Below, one piece after another: positions 40,687 to 48,639 of a stretch of 64,000 nucleotides of DNA. The position numbers were made by a program, and so were the translations under genes. The first letter of the stretch is position 1, and every line of letters starts with the position of its first letter. This DNA is from Sphingopyxis solisilvae (lineage in GTDB: Bacteria; Pseudomonadota; Alphaproteobacteria; Sphingomonadales; Sphingomonadaceae). The notes under the pieces were generated by a model, which saw only the letters and a program-made list of their open reading frames with translations, ran no database searches and was not told the origin of the DNA. The stretch lies in the NCBI RefSeq assembly GCF_015475875.1, contig NZ_JADKYM010000007.1, forward strand, positions 91,701 to 155,700, written 5' to 3'.

Positions 40687-41187
40687 GTGACCAATATTAT
40701 CCCCCAAAAGATCAGCTCCCTGTTCCTGATCGCTTTCGCCGCGCTGTTGACGGCGTGCCAGACGGTGCCGCCGCAGACCGGTTTCACGCCCGAACAGGTC
40801 GCGGTGCTCAAGGCCGAAGGCTTTATCGACCAGGGTTTCGACTGGTCGCTGAACATGCCCGAGCGCCTGTTGTTCCAGACCAATGAAAGTGCGATTTCGG
40901 CCGAGCAGCAAGCGCAGATCGCTCGAATCGCGGCGCGGCTGGTCCGCGTCGGGATTACCAACGCCCGGGTCGAGGGGCACACCGATTCGGTCGGCGCGGC
41001 GGATTATAATCTGAAGCTGTCGAAAGCGCGCGCCGACGCGGTCGCGGCGCCGATGCAGGCGGCCGGAATGCCGCTGTCGCCTGACCGGATTGTCGGTCGC
41101 GGCGAGGATTTTCCGATGTCGAGCAACGATACCGAGGAAGGCCGGCAGGACAACCGCCGTGTCGTGGTGATCGTGTCGCCGGAATAG
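40687..41187 (+). CDS. YfiB-like OmpA-domain lipoprotein
   Basis: The 166-residue protein starts with GTG behind ACGGAGAGACGCC. It has a lipoprotein signal with LTAC, and an OmpA/Pal peptidoglycan-binding domain: LLFQTNESAISAEQQAQI, VEGHTDSVGAADYN, LSKARADAV and QDNRRVVVIV. In Pseudomonas, YfiB is the outer-membrane lipoprotein that binds YfiR and frees the cyclase YfiN under envelope stress. Here it is the last gene of the same three-gene set. Only 16 bases separate it from the cyclase. Confidence 0.88.
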   Translation: MTNIIPQKISSLFLIAFAALLTACQTVPPQTGFTPEQVAVLKAEGFIDQGFDWSLNMPERLLFQTNESAISAEQQAQIARIAARLVRVGITNARVEGHTDSVGAADYNLKLSKARADAVAAPMQAAGMPLSPDRIVGRGEDFPMSSNDTEEGRQDNRRVVVIVSPE

Positions 41188-41253
41188 GCGACCGGCAGCC
41201 AATGTCCAAACCTGCCCTTTTCCTTGTCATGTTTGGCCGCTAAGCCGCTGCCC

Positions 41254-42117
41254 ATGAAACCGATCCGCAAAGCCGTTTTTCCCGTCGCCGGTCTCGGCAC
41301 GCGCTTTTTGCCCGCGACCAAGGCGATTCCCAAGGAGATGCTGCCGATCGTCGACCGCCCGCTGATCCAGTACGCCGTCGACGAGGCCCGCGAGGCCGGG
41401 ATCGAGCAGATGATCTTTGTCACCGGGCGCGGCAAGAGCGCGATCGAGGATCATTTCGACATCGCGTTCGAGCTGGAAAAGACGATGTCCGAGCGCGGCA
41501 AGGACCTGTCGGTGCTGGCGCCGACGCGGCTTGGCCCCGGCAATTGCGCCTATGTCCGCCAGCAGGAGCCGATGGGGCTGGGCCACGCAATCTGGTGTGC
41601 GCGCGATATCGTCGGCGACGAACCCTTTGCCATCTTCCTGCCCGACGAGTTCATGCACGGATCGCCCGGCTGCATGAAGCAGATGGTCGACGCGTATCAC
41701 AAGGTTGGCGGCAACCTGATCTCGGTGCTCGAAGTGCCGCGCGAGCAGGTGTCGAGCTATGGCGTGATCGCGCCGGGCGGGCGCGACGGGGCGCTGACCG
41801 AGGTCAAGGGGCTGGTCGAAAAGCCCGCGGTCGCCGACGCGCCGTCGAACCTGATCATTTCGGGCCGCTACATCCTGCAACCCGAAGTGATGCGGGTGCT
41901 GGAAGGACAGGAAAAGGGCGCGGGCGGCGAGATCCAGCTGACCGACGCGATGGCGACGATGATCGGCAACCAGCCGTTCCATGCGGTGACGTTCGACGGT
42001 GCGCGGTACGACTGCGGATCGAAGGCCGGGTATATCCAGGCCAATCTGGCGGTCGCGCTCGAACGTCCCGACATGGCCGACGAAGTGCGCGCCTTTGCGA
42101 TCGATCTGCTGAAATAA
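41254..42117 (+). CDS. galU: UTP-glucose-1-phosphate uridylyltransferase
   Basis: GalU makes UDP-glucose for exopolysaccharide, LPS and glycolipid synthesis. The 287-residue product has KAVFPVAGLGTRFLPATKAIPKEMLPIVDRPLIQYAVDEA, QQEPMGLGHAIWCARD, FLPDEFMH, LVEKPAVADAPSNLIISGRYIL and DCGSKAGYIQANL. All parts of the active site are present. The start at 41254 is the family start (MKPIRKAVFP). The upstream frame from 41224 has no ribosome site. Confidence 0.97.
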   Translation: MKPIRKAVFPVAGLGTRFLPATKAIPKEMLPIVDRPLIQYAVDEAREAGIEQMIFVTGRGKSAIEDHFDIAFELEKTMSERGKDLSVLAPTRLGPGNCAYVRQQEPMGLGHAIWCARDIVGDEPFAIFLPDEFMHGSPGCMKQMVDAYHKVGGNLISVLEVPREQVSSYGVIAPGGRDGALTEVKGLVEKPAVADAPSNLIISGRYILQPEVMRVLEGQEKGAGGEIQLTDAMATMIGNQPFHAVTFDGARYDCGSKAGYIQANLAVALERPDMADEVRAFAIDLLK

Positions 42118-42179
42118 CGAGCCGCCGTTCAAGTAAGACTGCCGCTGGTTAAAGCAGGATCAGATTGGTGTGCCAGTTT

Positions 42180-42261
42180 CGTCATTGCGAGCGAAGCGAA
42201 GCAATCCAGAGCGGTTTACGCCACCCTGGATTGCCGCGTCGCTTCGCTCCTCGCAATGACG
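42180..42261. repeat. Dispersed palindromic repeat, family D (CGTCATTGCGAGC) copy 1
   Basis: CGTCATTGCGAGCGAAGCGA, then AGCAATCCAG, on the left mirror CTGGATTGC, GCTTCGCT and CGCAATGACG on the right. This repeat type is known from many bacteria. Two more copies lie at 55783-55867 and 58053-58129. Here it sits between the convergent galU and aqpZ. Confidence 0.9.
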
Positions 42262-42303
42262 GTTCGAAAGGATACGATCTGACCTTGATGGTCGACGGGT
42301 TCC

Positions 42304-43029
42304 TTACTCGCCCTCGATATTCGGTTTCGGGAAGCTGTCGGCGCCCAGCGTCTTGTAGAGCAGGCCGCCCACCGCGCCGCCGATCAGCGGGGCGAGCCAG
42401 AACAGCCACAATTGCTGGATCGCGAGCCCGCCGACGACCAGCGCCGGACCGGTGCTGCGCGCCGGATTGACCGAGGTGTTGGTGACCGGGATCGAGATCA
42501 GGTGGATGAGCACCAGCGCGAGGCCGATCGCCAGCGGCGCGAATCCTGCCGGTGCGCGGCCGTCGGTCGACCCCATGATGATCCACAGGAAGAAGGCGGT
42601 CAGCACGATTTCGATGATGAACCCCGACCAGATATCGTAGCCGCCCGGCGATCCCGCGGCATAGCCGTTCGCTGCGAGCCCGTTGGTCGCGAGGTCATAG
42701 GCGGGATTGCCGCTGGCGATGTAGAAGAGCAGGAATGCCGCGACGATTGCGCCGAGCACCTGCGCGATGACGTAGAGCGGGATGTCGCGCGCGTCGAAGC
42801 GCCCGCCCGCCCACAGGCCGACGGTGACCGCGGGGTTGAGATGGCAACCCGAAATATGGCCGATCGCATAGGCCATGGTGACGACCGTCAAACCGAACGC
42901 GAGCGAGACGCCGAGCAGGCCGATGCCGACGTCGGGGAATGCCGCCGCCAGCACCGCGCTGCCGCACCCGCCGAAGACAAGCCAGAATGTGCCGATAAAT
43001 TCGGCCAGACCCTTTTGCATATTCGTCAT
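42304..43029 (-). CDS. aqpZ: Aquaporin Z
   Basis: AqpZ is a water channel of the inner membrane. The 241-residue product has six helices and both half-helix NPA motifs, [14 protein letters not shown] and [13 protein letters not shown]. Aromatic/Arg filter residues fit the water-specific type: [17 protein letters not shown], and Arg follows the second NPA. GGAGGGTCAC precedes the ATG at 43029. It is a single-gene unit. Confidence 0.95.
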   Translation of the reverse strand: MTNMQKGLAEFIGTFWLVFGGCGSAVLAAAFPDVGIGLLGVSLAFGLTVVTMAYAIGHISGCHLNPAVTVGLWAGGRFDARDIPLYVIAQVLGAIVAAFLLFYIASGNPAYDLATNGLAANGYAAGSPGGYDIWSGFIIEIVLTAFFLWIIMGSTDGRAPAGFAPLAIGLALVLIHLISIPVTNTSVNPARSTGPALVVGGLAIQQLWLFWLAPLIGGAVGGLLYKTLGADSFPKPNIEGE

Positions 43030-43127
43030 GTGACCCTCCTCCCCACCGGCGGCCATCGACGCCTCCGGCGCCGCACCATCCTATCAGCGCAGGGCGAAGG
43101 GGCAACCCCTTGTCGGGACGCCCGTTT

Positions 43128-44405
43128 TCAGGCCACCGCGACCGCCTGGACGAAGCTGGCGGCGCGCGCGTGGAGCGACTGGGCGGCGGCGGTCAGCCGC
43201 GCCGACAACTGGCCGAGCGCCTGTGCCTCGTCGCCGACCGCGGTGGCACCGCGCCCGATCTCGCGCACCCTGAGGTCGATCTCGCGCCCCGCCGCCACCG
43301 CCTGTTCGACATAGCTTGCGATCATCAGCGTCGTCGTGCCTTGGCCATCAACCGCGCGGTCGATCGCATCGGAAAAACCGTTGTTCGCATCGATCGCCTG
43401 CTCGACCTCGTCAAAGCCCGCGGCAACCTGTTCGACAATCGCGCGGATATGGTCGACATGCCGGGTGATATCGCCCGCGGCGGCGCGCGTCTGGCTGGCG
43501 AGCGTCTTGACCTCGGTCGCCACCACGGCAAAGCCGCGCCCCGCATCGCCCGCGCGCGCCGCCTCGATCCCCGCATTGAGCGCGAGCATGTTGGTGCGGC
43601 TGGCCATGTCGACGATCAGGGCCAGCATCTGTTCGATAGACTGGCTGGCCGCGCGCAGTGCCGCGGTGCGGGCGCCCGCCTGTTGCACTTTGCCATGCGC
43701 CTCGCCGCGGATCCGGCTGGCGCGCGCGCTGTCCTCGACAATCCTGGCCATCGTCGCGGCGAGCGCATGGCCGCGATCGCCCAGTTCATTGAGGCCGCCG
43801 AGCGTCTGCGCGGTGGCGCCGGCGACCGACACCGCATCGCGGCCGGTCTGGCGCGCGCGGTCGGTCAGGGTGCCGGCGACCGCCTCGACCTTGGCCGCCA
43901 TGTCGGACAGCGCGGCGGTGAGCGCGGTGATCTCCTGCTGGAACTGCCGCCCGGCATCGTCGAGGTGCGAGGCGCGGGCAGCGCGTTCCTGCGCCGTTTC
44001 GACCTCGCGCAGCATCGCGAGTTTGGCCAGCTGGCCGCTGTCGAGCGTTTCGACGAAGCGGCCATCGCGGACCAGAATGAGGGTCTGCGGCCCCGCGGCG
44101 CGGGCGGCAATGCGCAGCAGCACGGTCGTCGGGCTGGATATGTCGGCGACGGGACAGGGTTCGACGAGCGACGCGATCGAACCGCCGATCGTCGGATTCT
44201 GCATCAGCGAGAACCAGAAAGGGCAAAACAGCAGTTCGCGCACCCGCCGTTCGGCGATGACGCCGATCGGGCGACTTTCCGCATCAAGCACCGCCAGCGC
44301 GCGCAGGTCGGGATGGGCACGGAACAGGTCGATCACGTCGGACATCGGCGCGTCGGCAGCGACAGCGACGGCGTCGCCCGCAGACGGTGTCAGAGCTGAT
44401 TCCAT
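43128..44405 (-). CDS. Soluble methyl-accepting chemotaxis-type receptor with N-terminal CBS-like domain
   Basis: The 425-residue protein has no membrane helix. Residues about 1-120 contain a CBS-like pair ([33 protein letters not shown], then a second half with LILVRDGRF). The helical rest is the MCP signalling domain. Its tip reads [42 protein letters not shown], with the invariant core intact and the usual Q replaced by R (SRTN). The protein may sense a nucleotide through the CBS part and act on CheA or a similar kinase. No chemotaxis genes are adjacent. Confidence 0.85.
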   Translation of the reverse strand: MESALTPSAGDAVAVAADAPMSDVIDLFRAHPDLRALAVLDAESRPIGVIAERRVRELLFCPFWFSLMQNPTIGGSIASLVEPCPVADISSPTTVLLRIAARAAGPQTLILVRDGRFVETLDSGQLAKLAMLREVETAQERAARASHLDDAGRQFQQEITALTAALSDMAAKVEAVAGTLTDRARQTGRDAVSVAGATAQTLGGLNELGDRGHALAATMARIVEDSARASRIRGEAHGKVQQAGARTAALRAASQSIEQMLALIVDMASRTNMLALNAGIEAARAGDAGRGFAVVATEVKTLASQTRAAAGDITRHVDHIRAIVEQVAAGFDEVEQAIDANNGFSDAIDRAVDGQGTTTLMIASYVEQAVAAGREIDLRVREIGRGATAVGDEAQALGQLSARLTAAAQSLHARAASFVQAVAVA

Positions 44406-44599
44406 GGCGGGCGTCGTTTCTTTCCTGGCAAGACGGTCGATGTCGATGCGCTGCCTAAGCGAGGTTGGTAAACACCGCTTTAACCATTTGTTTCAATGCT
44501 GTGACACAAGGCCGCAAGGCGGTGCCGGTCTGTCGCAAGCTGCTGTTCAGATCGCGCCCGCTATGCGATGAGGCGCGAGTTGCGAGGAGGAGACCGACG

Positions 44600-44905
44600 A
44601 TGCGTGCCCCATTGATTGCGCTTGCCGCCCTGCCCCTGCTCGCCGGGTGCGTCAGCACCGTGAAATCGGTCGCGACCGCGCCGTTCAAGGCGGTCGGACA
44701 GGTTGCCGACTGGACCACGACGAGCCAGGACGAGGCCGACCGGAACCGCGGGCGCGAGATGCGCAAGCACGAGGAAAAGCTGGGCAAGCTGGCGCGCGAA
44801 CGCGACAAGGCGGCGAAGAAATGCCGCGACGGCGACGCCGGCCAATGCAAGCGCGCCGAAGTGCTGGATCACGAGATCGAGGCGATGATGGCGGCGCCGC
44901 GATAG
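44600..44905 (+). CDS. Small predicted lipoprotein
   Basis: The 101-residue product has the lipoprotein signal MRAPLIALAALPLLAGC. A charged helical part follows with EADRNRGREMRKHEEKLGKLARERDKAAKK, suggesting a coiled coil, and a C-x9-C-like pair (KKCRDGDAGQCKRAE). I do not recognise a family. GAGGAGGAG precedes the ATG at 44600. It is convergent with the S24 repressor gene. Confidence 0.78.
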   Translation: MRAPLIALAALPLLAGCVSTVKSVATAPFKAVGQVADWTTTSQDEADRNRGREMRKHEEKLGKLARERDKAAKKCRDGDAGQCKRAEVLDHEIEAMMAAPR

Positions 44906-44908
44906 GGC

Positions 44909-45577
44909 TTACCGCACCCGCCGTCCCGTCCACACGACGCGGCCGACGAGCTGCACCGAGCCCATCGGCAGGTCGTCCCAGCTGCGGTAATGCGGATTAT
45001 CGCTGATCACCGAAATCCGCCCCGGTCCCGGCGCGCGCGCGACGCGTTTGACCATCAGCACATCGTCCATGCGCAGCACATAGATTCCGTCGCGCAGCCG
45101 CGAGGCCGCGTCGCCGCCATCGACCAATATGTCGTCGCCATCGTTCAGGGTCGGCGCCATCGAATCGCCTTCGACCCGAATTATGCTGAGCGCGCGCGGA
45201 TCGGCGCCAAGGTCGCGCAGCCATTTGGGGTCGAACGCCACCTCGCCCTCGACGGGCTCGCCTTCGACGCTGGCACCTGCGCCCGCCGAGGCGCCGATCG
45301 CCAGTTTCGGGACCAGGATCATCCCCGGGCCACGCATCCGCGCCGGGGTCGCGACGCGCTGGACCGGGCCGCCGAGCAACGCTTCGGACACGCCGAGATA
45401 GGCAGCGATTCGCCCGCGATCCGCTTCGGCAAGGCGGCGCGGCGAGCCGCGCTTGATATATTGCTGGATATAGGCGGGGTTGCGCCCGATCACCTGCGAC
45501 AGACGCGCATAGTCGATGCCCTTTTCGGTCAGCAGGCGGTCGAGCGTCGTGCGCGGGTCGGCAAAAGCGTCGGTCAT
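44909..45577 (-). CDS. S24-family LexA/cI-like transcriptional repressor
   Basis: The 222-residue protein has an N-terminal helix-turn-helix (TTLDRLLTEKGIDYARLSQVIGRNPAYIQQYIKRGSPRRLAE) and a C-terminal S24 serine-peptidase domain. The latter shows RVEGDSMAPTLNDGDDILVDGGD with the nucleophile Ser and VLMVKRVARAPG with the general-base Lys. The linker lacks an obvious Ala-Gly cleavage pair; G-A occurs at AIGASAGAG. This is the layout of phage cI and of HTH-S24 regulators that fall off DNA after RecA-stimulated self-cleavage. The start at 45577 is chosen because the longer frame from 45616 reads through the operator region. Confidence 0.85.
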   Translation of the reverse strand: MTDAFADPRTTLDRLLTEKGIDYARLSQVIGRNPAYIQQYIKRGSPRRLAEADRGRIAAYLGVSEALLGGPVQRVATPARMRGPGMILVPKLAIGASAGAGASVEGEPVEGEVAFDPKWLRDLGADPRALSIIRVEGDSMAPTLNDGDDILVDGGDAASRLRDGIYVLRMDDVLMVKRVARAPGPGRISVISDNPHYRSWDDLPMGSVQLVGRVVWTGRRVR

Positions 45578-45596
45578 GGCGGTGGCGGTCCCATAT

Positions 45597-45671
45597 TTCC
45601 TATTTCTTCCTAGCAAACGGATTTTTCCTAGACAAGTAGGAAATCGAAAGGCAGATAGGAATTATCCTATC
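45597..45671. promoter_or_regulatory. Palindrome-rich divergent operator region of the S24 repressor
   Basis: Six copies of the half-site TTCCTA/TAGGAA or a close variant lie in 75 bases: TTCCTA at 45597, 45607 and 45625, TAGGAA at 45637 and 45656, ATCCTA at 45664. TTTCCTA-GACAAG-TAGGAAA (45624-45643) is a perfect dyad, and GATAGGA-ATTA-TCCTATC (45654-45671) a second one. The region is A/T-rich and divides the repressor from two rightward genes, so it is probably its operator. Confidence 0.7.
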
Positions 45672-45712
45672 GGGTGAGTCGCCCGGTAGCAGGCGCGGTC
45701 AGGGAGGACAGA

Positions 45713-45988
45713 ATGGAGCAAAGGCTGGTGCAGCGGGTCGAAGCTTTTTTGCGCGAATCGGACATGCCGCCGACGGTGTTCGGACGTGCGGCGATCGGCG
45801 ATCCGCGGCTGGTTTCCGACCTGCGGGCGGGGCGCGAAACGGGGATCCGTGTCACGTGCCGCGTGGAACATTTCATGAACAAATGGCGGGCGGATTTTCA
45901 CACCGGGCGCGTCGCGCGCTACGTTCGGCGCCGCCGCCGATCGACCGATGCCGCGCAGATCGATACCGCGCCGAGGGTATCGGCATGA
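45713..45988 (+). CDS. Small unknown protein divergent from the S24 repressor
   Basis: The 91-residue basic protein starts behind GGGAGGACAGA. Residues 1-50 look like a degenerate helix-turn-helix: RVEAFLRESDMPPTVFGRAAIGDPRLVSDLRAGRE, with VFGRAAIGDPRLV the likely recognition part. The tail is arginine-rich (RYVRRRRRS). It could be a DNA-binding partner in the repressor switch. No firm family. Its stop overlaps the next start (ATGA). Confidence 0.7.
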   Translation: MEQRLVQRVEAFLRESDMPPTVFGRAAIGDPRLVSDLRAGRETGIRVTCRVEHFMNKWRADFHTGRVARYVRRRRRSTDAAQIDTAPRVSA

Positions 45989-46311
45989 TGTTCCGGTCGC
46001 CCGCCCGCGCCCCGCGTCCCGGCTGTCCGCACCGCCGCCTGCGCACCCTGGTCGCCCGCGCCTTGCCGGTCGGGCTGGCGTTGGGCGAGTCAAATTTCCG
46101 GCCGTGGGCGAGCGCCAATTTCGTCGGCGCGCGGCATATCTTTGCCTGCGCACTGCCCGCAGGCGACGACCGCGCCACCGCAGCCGCGTTGCAATCGACG
46201 CTGAACTCGGCCGAATGGCCGCTGGCCGGTCACATCGTTGCCGACGCGGTAGTCGAGCCGGAAAGCGCCGGAAAGGCGCTGCGCATCGAAATCCTGACGG
46301 TGGAGGATTGA
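45985..46311 (+). CDS. Small protein of unknown function
   Basis: The 108-residue product starts with ATG overlapping the upstream stop. An arginine-rich N-terminus (CPHRRLRTLVARALP) is followed by an acidic, alanine-rich rest with WASANFVGARHIFACALPAGDDRATAAAL and a C-terminal VLKIEILTVED-like end (KALRIEILTVED). I recognise no family. It is probably co-expressed with the preceding gene under the operator of the S24 repressor. Confidence 0.62.
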   Translation: MMFRSPARAPRPGCPHRRLRTLVARALPVGLALGESNFRPWASANFVGARHIFACALPAGDDRATAAALQSTLNSAEWPLAGHIVADAVVEPESAGKALRIEILTVED

Positions 46312-46324
46312 CGCCGTGCGGCGG

Positions 46325-47176
46325 TCAACCCACCGACTGGCGGGTCATGCGTTGCAGCGTACTCAGCGCCGCTTCGAGGGCAAAATCAACCTCGGCATCG
46401 GGCGACGTCATATCGCCCGCGTCCGCAGGCGTGTCGGCGACGTGCCGCCGCCGGGCCAGCCCGGCCTCGAGCCGCGCGACCATCGCGCCGAGCGAATTGT
46501 CGGTCGGCGCGGGCGCCGGGGGCGTCGTCATTTCAGCCGGTTGCAGCCAGGGCTCGTCGCCCGCATCCAGCTCGTCATGCGCGAGATCGACGAGCACCAG
46601 CTCGTCGGTGTCGGGCGCCTCAAAGGGTTCGGGCGCGTGATCGGGCCGGTGGTCACCGTCGGTCGGGGCAGCGCCGAGCGCGCCCAGACCGCCCGCCGGC
46701 AGATCACGACCGGCACGAATCGGCGGGCGCACCGGATCGTCGGGATGCCGGTCGACGCGGCGGCGGCGCGTCCACGATATATCGTCGACCGCATCGCTAT
46801 CGTCGGCCGCCGGACGGCGAAATGGATTGCGCAGCGACGCCAGTCCGCCGGCGCCGGGGGTGCCGAGCAACAGCACGACAAAGCCGGCGACAATCGCCGC
46901 GACGGTCGCAAAGCCGAACGCCAGCAACAGCCGCGCGGCATTGCCGACCGGCGGCACGAAATAATCCGACAGCCGGTCGAGATAGAGGTTCCAGGAAATC
47001 GCCGCGACCCACGTCATCGGCATCAGCGCTGCGAACAAAAAGGTCAGCGCGGCGCCGCCGATCACCGCCGGAATCGCGGGCCGCAGCACGCGCAGCCACG
47101 GGTTCGGGGCGGTCCGGTCAGAAAAGTCGCTGCTGTCGTCCATATCGTCCAAATCCGTACGACCCGCGCGGGCCAT
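46325..47176 (-). CDS. Predicted inner-membrane protein of unknown function
   Basis: The product of about 283 residues has two membrane helices near residues 33-60 (RPAIPAVIGGAALTFLFAALM) and 83-105 (LLLAFGFATVAAIVAGFVVLLL). A long charged, Asp/Pro-rich cytoplasmic tail follows, with PEPFEAPDTDELVLVDLAHDELDAGDEPW and a C-terminal helix EVDFALEAALSTLQRMTRQ. I see no catalytic motif. The start is uncertain: ATG at 47176, ATG at 47197, or TTG at 47203, which would overlap the glycosyltransferase stop. The overlap suggests co-transcription with the exosortase-associated glycosyltransferase gene. Confidence 0.68.
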   Translation of the reverse strand: MARAGRTDLDDMDDSSDFSDRTAPNPWLRVLRPAIPAVIGGAALTFLFAALMPMTWVAAISWNLYLDRLSDYFVPPVGNAARLLLAFGFATVAAIVAGFVVLLLGTPGAGGLASLRNPFRRPAADDSDAVDDISWTRRRRVDRHPDDPVRPPIRAGRDLPAGGLGALGAAPTDGDHRPDHAPEPFEAPDTDELVLVDLAHDELDAGDEPWLQPAEMTTPPAPAPTDNSLGAMVARLEAGLARRRHVADTPADAGDMTSPDAEVDFALEAALSTLQRMTRQSVG

Positions 47177-47199
47177 GTGCGGTTGCCGCAAGCGCATGG

Positions 47200-48408
47200 T
47201 CAAGCGCGCCCGTGCAACAACCGCTGGTAAACCGGCTCGTAACGTAAAATGTTTGATGACCAGTTACGATGGGTTTCGACGAAAATCCGCGCAACGCTCC
47301 GTCGTTCCGGCCAGATGTCGCGCTGTGCCAATAATTTTGCGAGAGCGGCGGCGATCGCGGCGGGGTCGTCGGGCGCGAACAAAGTGCCGGTGCGGCCATC
47401 CTCGATCAGTTCGCGATGGCCACCGACATCCGATGCCGCGACGAGCTTGCCCTGCGCCATCGCTTCGAGCGGTTTCAGGGGGGTGACAAGGTCGGTAAGC
47501 CGCATTTTCTTCCGCGGATAGGCCAGGATGTCGATGAGCGAATAATAACGCTCGACCTGGTCGTGAGGCACGCGGCCGACAAAATGGATATGCGCCGCAG
47601 CGGGCGAGGCGGCGGCCTGCGCCTTTAGCGCCACCTCCATCGGTCCGCCGCCGACGAGCAGCAGGCGCGCCGCGGGTTGCGCCGCGACGAGCGCGGGCAT
47701 CGCCGCAATCAGGTCGTCGATGCCCTCATAATCATAGAAACTGCCGATATAGCCGATCATGGCATCGTCGGCGGAGATCCCGAGCGTTTCTGCCAGCGCA
47801 TCGTCGCGCGGGGGCGGATCGCCGAACAGGTCGAGGTCGACGCCGTTCGGCGAAACGGTGATCTTGTCCGCGGCGATGCCGCGCGCGACCAGATCGCCGC
47901 GCAAGCCTTCGCAGATAACCGCGACCGCATCGGCGGATCGCACCGCATGTGTTTCGAGCATCTTGGTGAGGCGATAACGCAGGCTGCCCTCGCGGCCCGT
48001 GCCGTTGCCGACCGCCGCATCCTCCCAAAAGGCGCGAATTTCGTAGATGACGGGGATGCCAAGTTTTTTGCCGGCGCGGAGCGCGGCGAGTCCGTCCATC
48101 ACCGGCGAATGGGCGTGGAGCAGGTCGGGTTGCCATTGCTGCGCCAGCGCTTCGACCCGCTTCGCCAGCGCGCCGATTTCGCGCCATTCGCGGATCGGCG
48201 CGCGAGCAGGCGTGATCGGCGCTGTGCGGTAAAAGGTCAGCCCGTCGACCGTCTCGCTATCCGGTCCCGGTTCGGGATGGCGGACCCCGGTGACGCCCGC
48301 AACGGCCCATCCCTTTGCCTGCTGCGCCTTCATCAGCGCGCGGGTGCGAAAGGTGTAGCCGCTGTGCGCGGGCAGACTATGATCGAGGACGTGGAGGATG
48401 CGGGTCAT
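47200..48408 (-). CDS. Glycosyltransferase, exosortase A system-associated
   Basis: The 402-residue protein is a GT4-type (GT-B fold) glycosyltransferase. TRILHVLDHSLPAHSGYTFRTRALM is the opening of the TIGR04063 group, which co-occurs with exosortase A/PEP-CTERM export systems. The donor-binding half has VSPNGVDLDLFG, IGYIGSFYDYEGIDDLI, LLLVGGGP and TPLKPLEAMAQGKLVAASDVGGHRELI. It probably adds a sugar to a cell-surface glycan. The ATG at 48408 gives the family start. It diverges from the O-glycosylation-ligase-like gene. Confidence 0.87.
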   Translation of the reverse strand: MTRILHVLDHSLPAHSGYTFRTRALMKAQQAKGWAVAGVTGVRHPEPGPDSETVDGLTFYRTAPITPARAPIREWREIGALAKRVEALAQQWQPDLLHAHSPVMDGLAALRAGKKLGIPVIYEIRAFWEDAAVGNGTGREGSLRYRLTKMLETHAVRSADAVAVICEGLRGDLVARGIAADKITVSPNGVDLDLFGDPPPRDDALAETLGISADDAMIGYIGSFYDYEGIDDLIAAMPALVAAQPAARLLLVGGGPMEVALKAQAAASPAAAHIHFVGRVPHDQVERYYSLIDILAYPRKKMRLTDLVTPLKPLEAMAQGKLVAASDVGGHRELIEDGRTGTLFAPDDPAAIAAALAKLLAQRDIWPERRSVARIFVETHRNWSSNILRYEPVYQRLLHGRA

Positions 48409-48474
48409 CGTCGGGGGTCTTTGGCAGAGAAGGCTTAACGCGGCGTCAACCCCGATAGCGTAGCGGGAGCCGAC

Positions 48475-48639
48475 ATGGTCGACAATTTTTCCATTGGCCT
48501 CACGCACTTGCTGATGGCGATCGCGCTCTGGCGCCTGCTTTATCGCGACGATCTTGACCGCGAGGTCAGCCCGCGCCTGCAATGGCAGCAGCGCCGCGAC
48601 ACCGAAGCCGCCGACACGGACGCCCGGCCCGATGCGTGA
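48475..48639 (+). CDS. 54-residue protein overlapping the exosortase-associated ligase gene
   Basis: A short frame starts with ATG at 48475 behind GCGGGAGCCGAC and ends at 48639. The product has a hydrophobic helix FSIGLTHLLMAIALWRLL, then a charged tail YRDDLDREVSPRLQWQQRRD. The stop overlaps the ligase ATG at 48632. A one-helix membrane microprotein is plausible. The good ribosome site and the overlap support it; no family is known to me. Confidence 0.6.
   Translation: MVDNFSIGLTHLLMAIALWRLLYRDDLDREVSPRLQWQQRRDTEAADTDARPDA

Noticed and set aside
45578..45712. LexA box (GTTC-N7-GTTC) near the S24 repressor
   Set aside because: No GTTC or GAAC occurs in this spacer. The sites present are TTCCTA dyads, so the gene is not the ordinary LexA.
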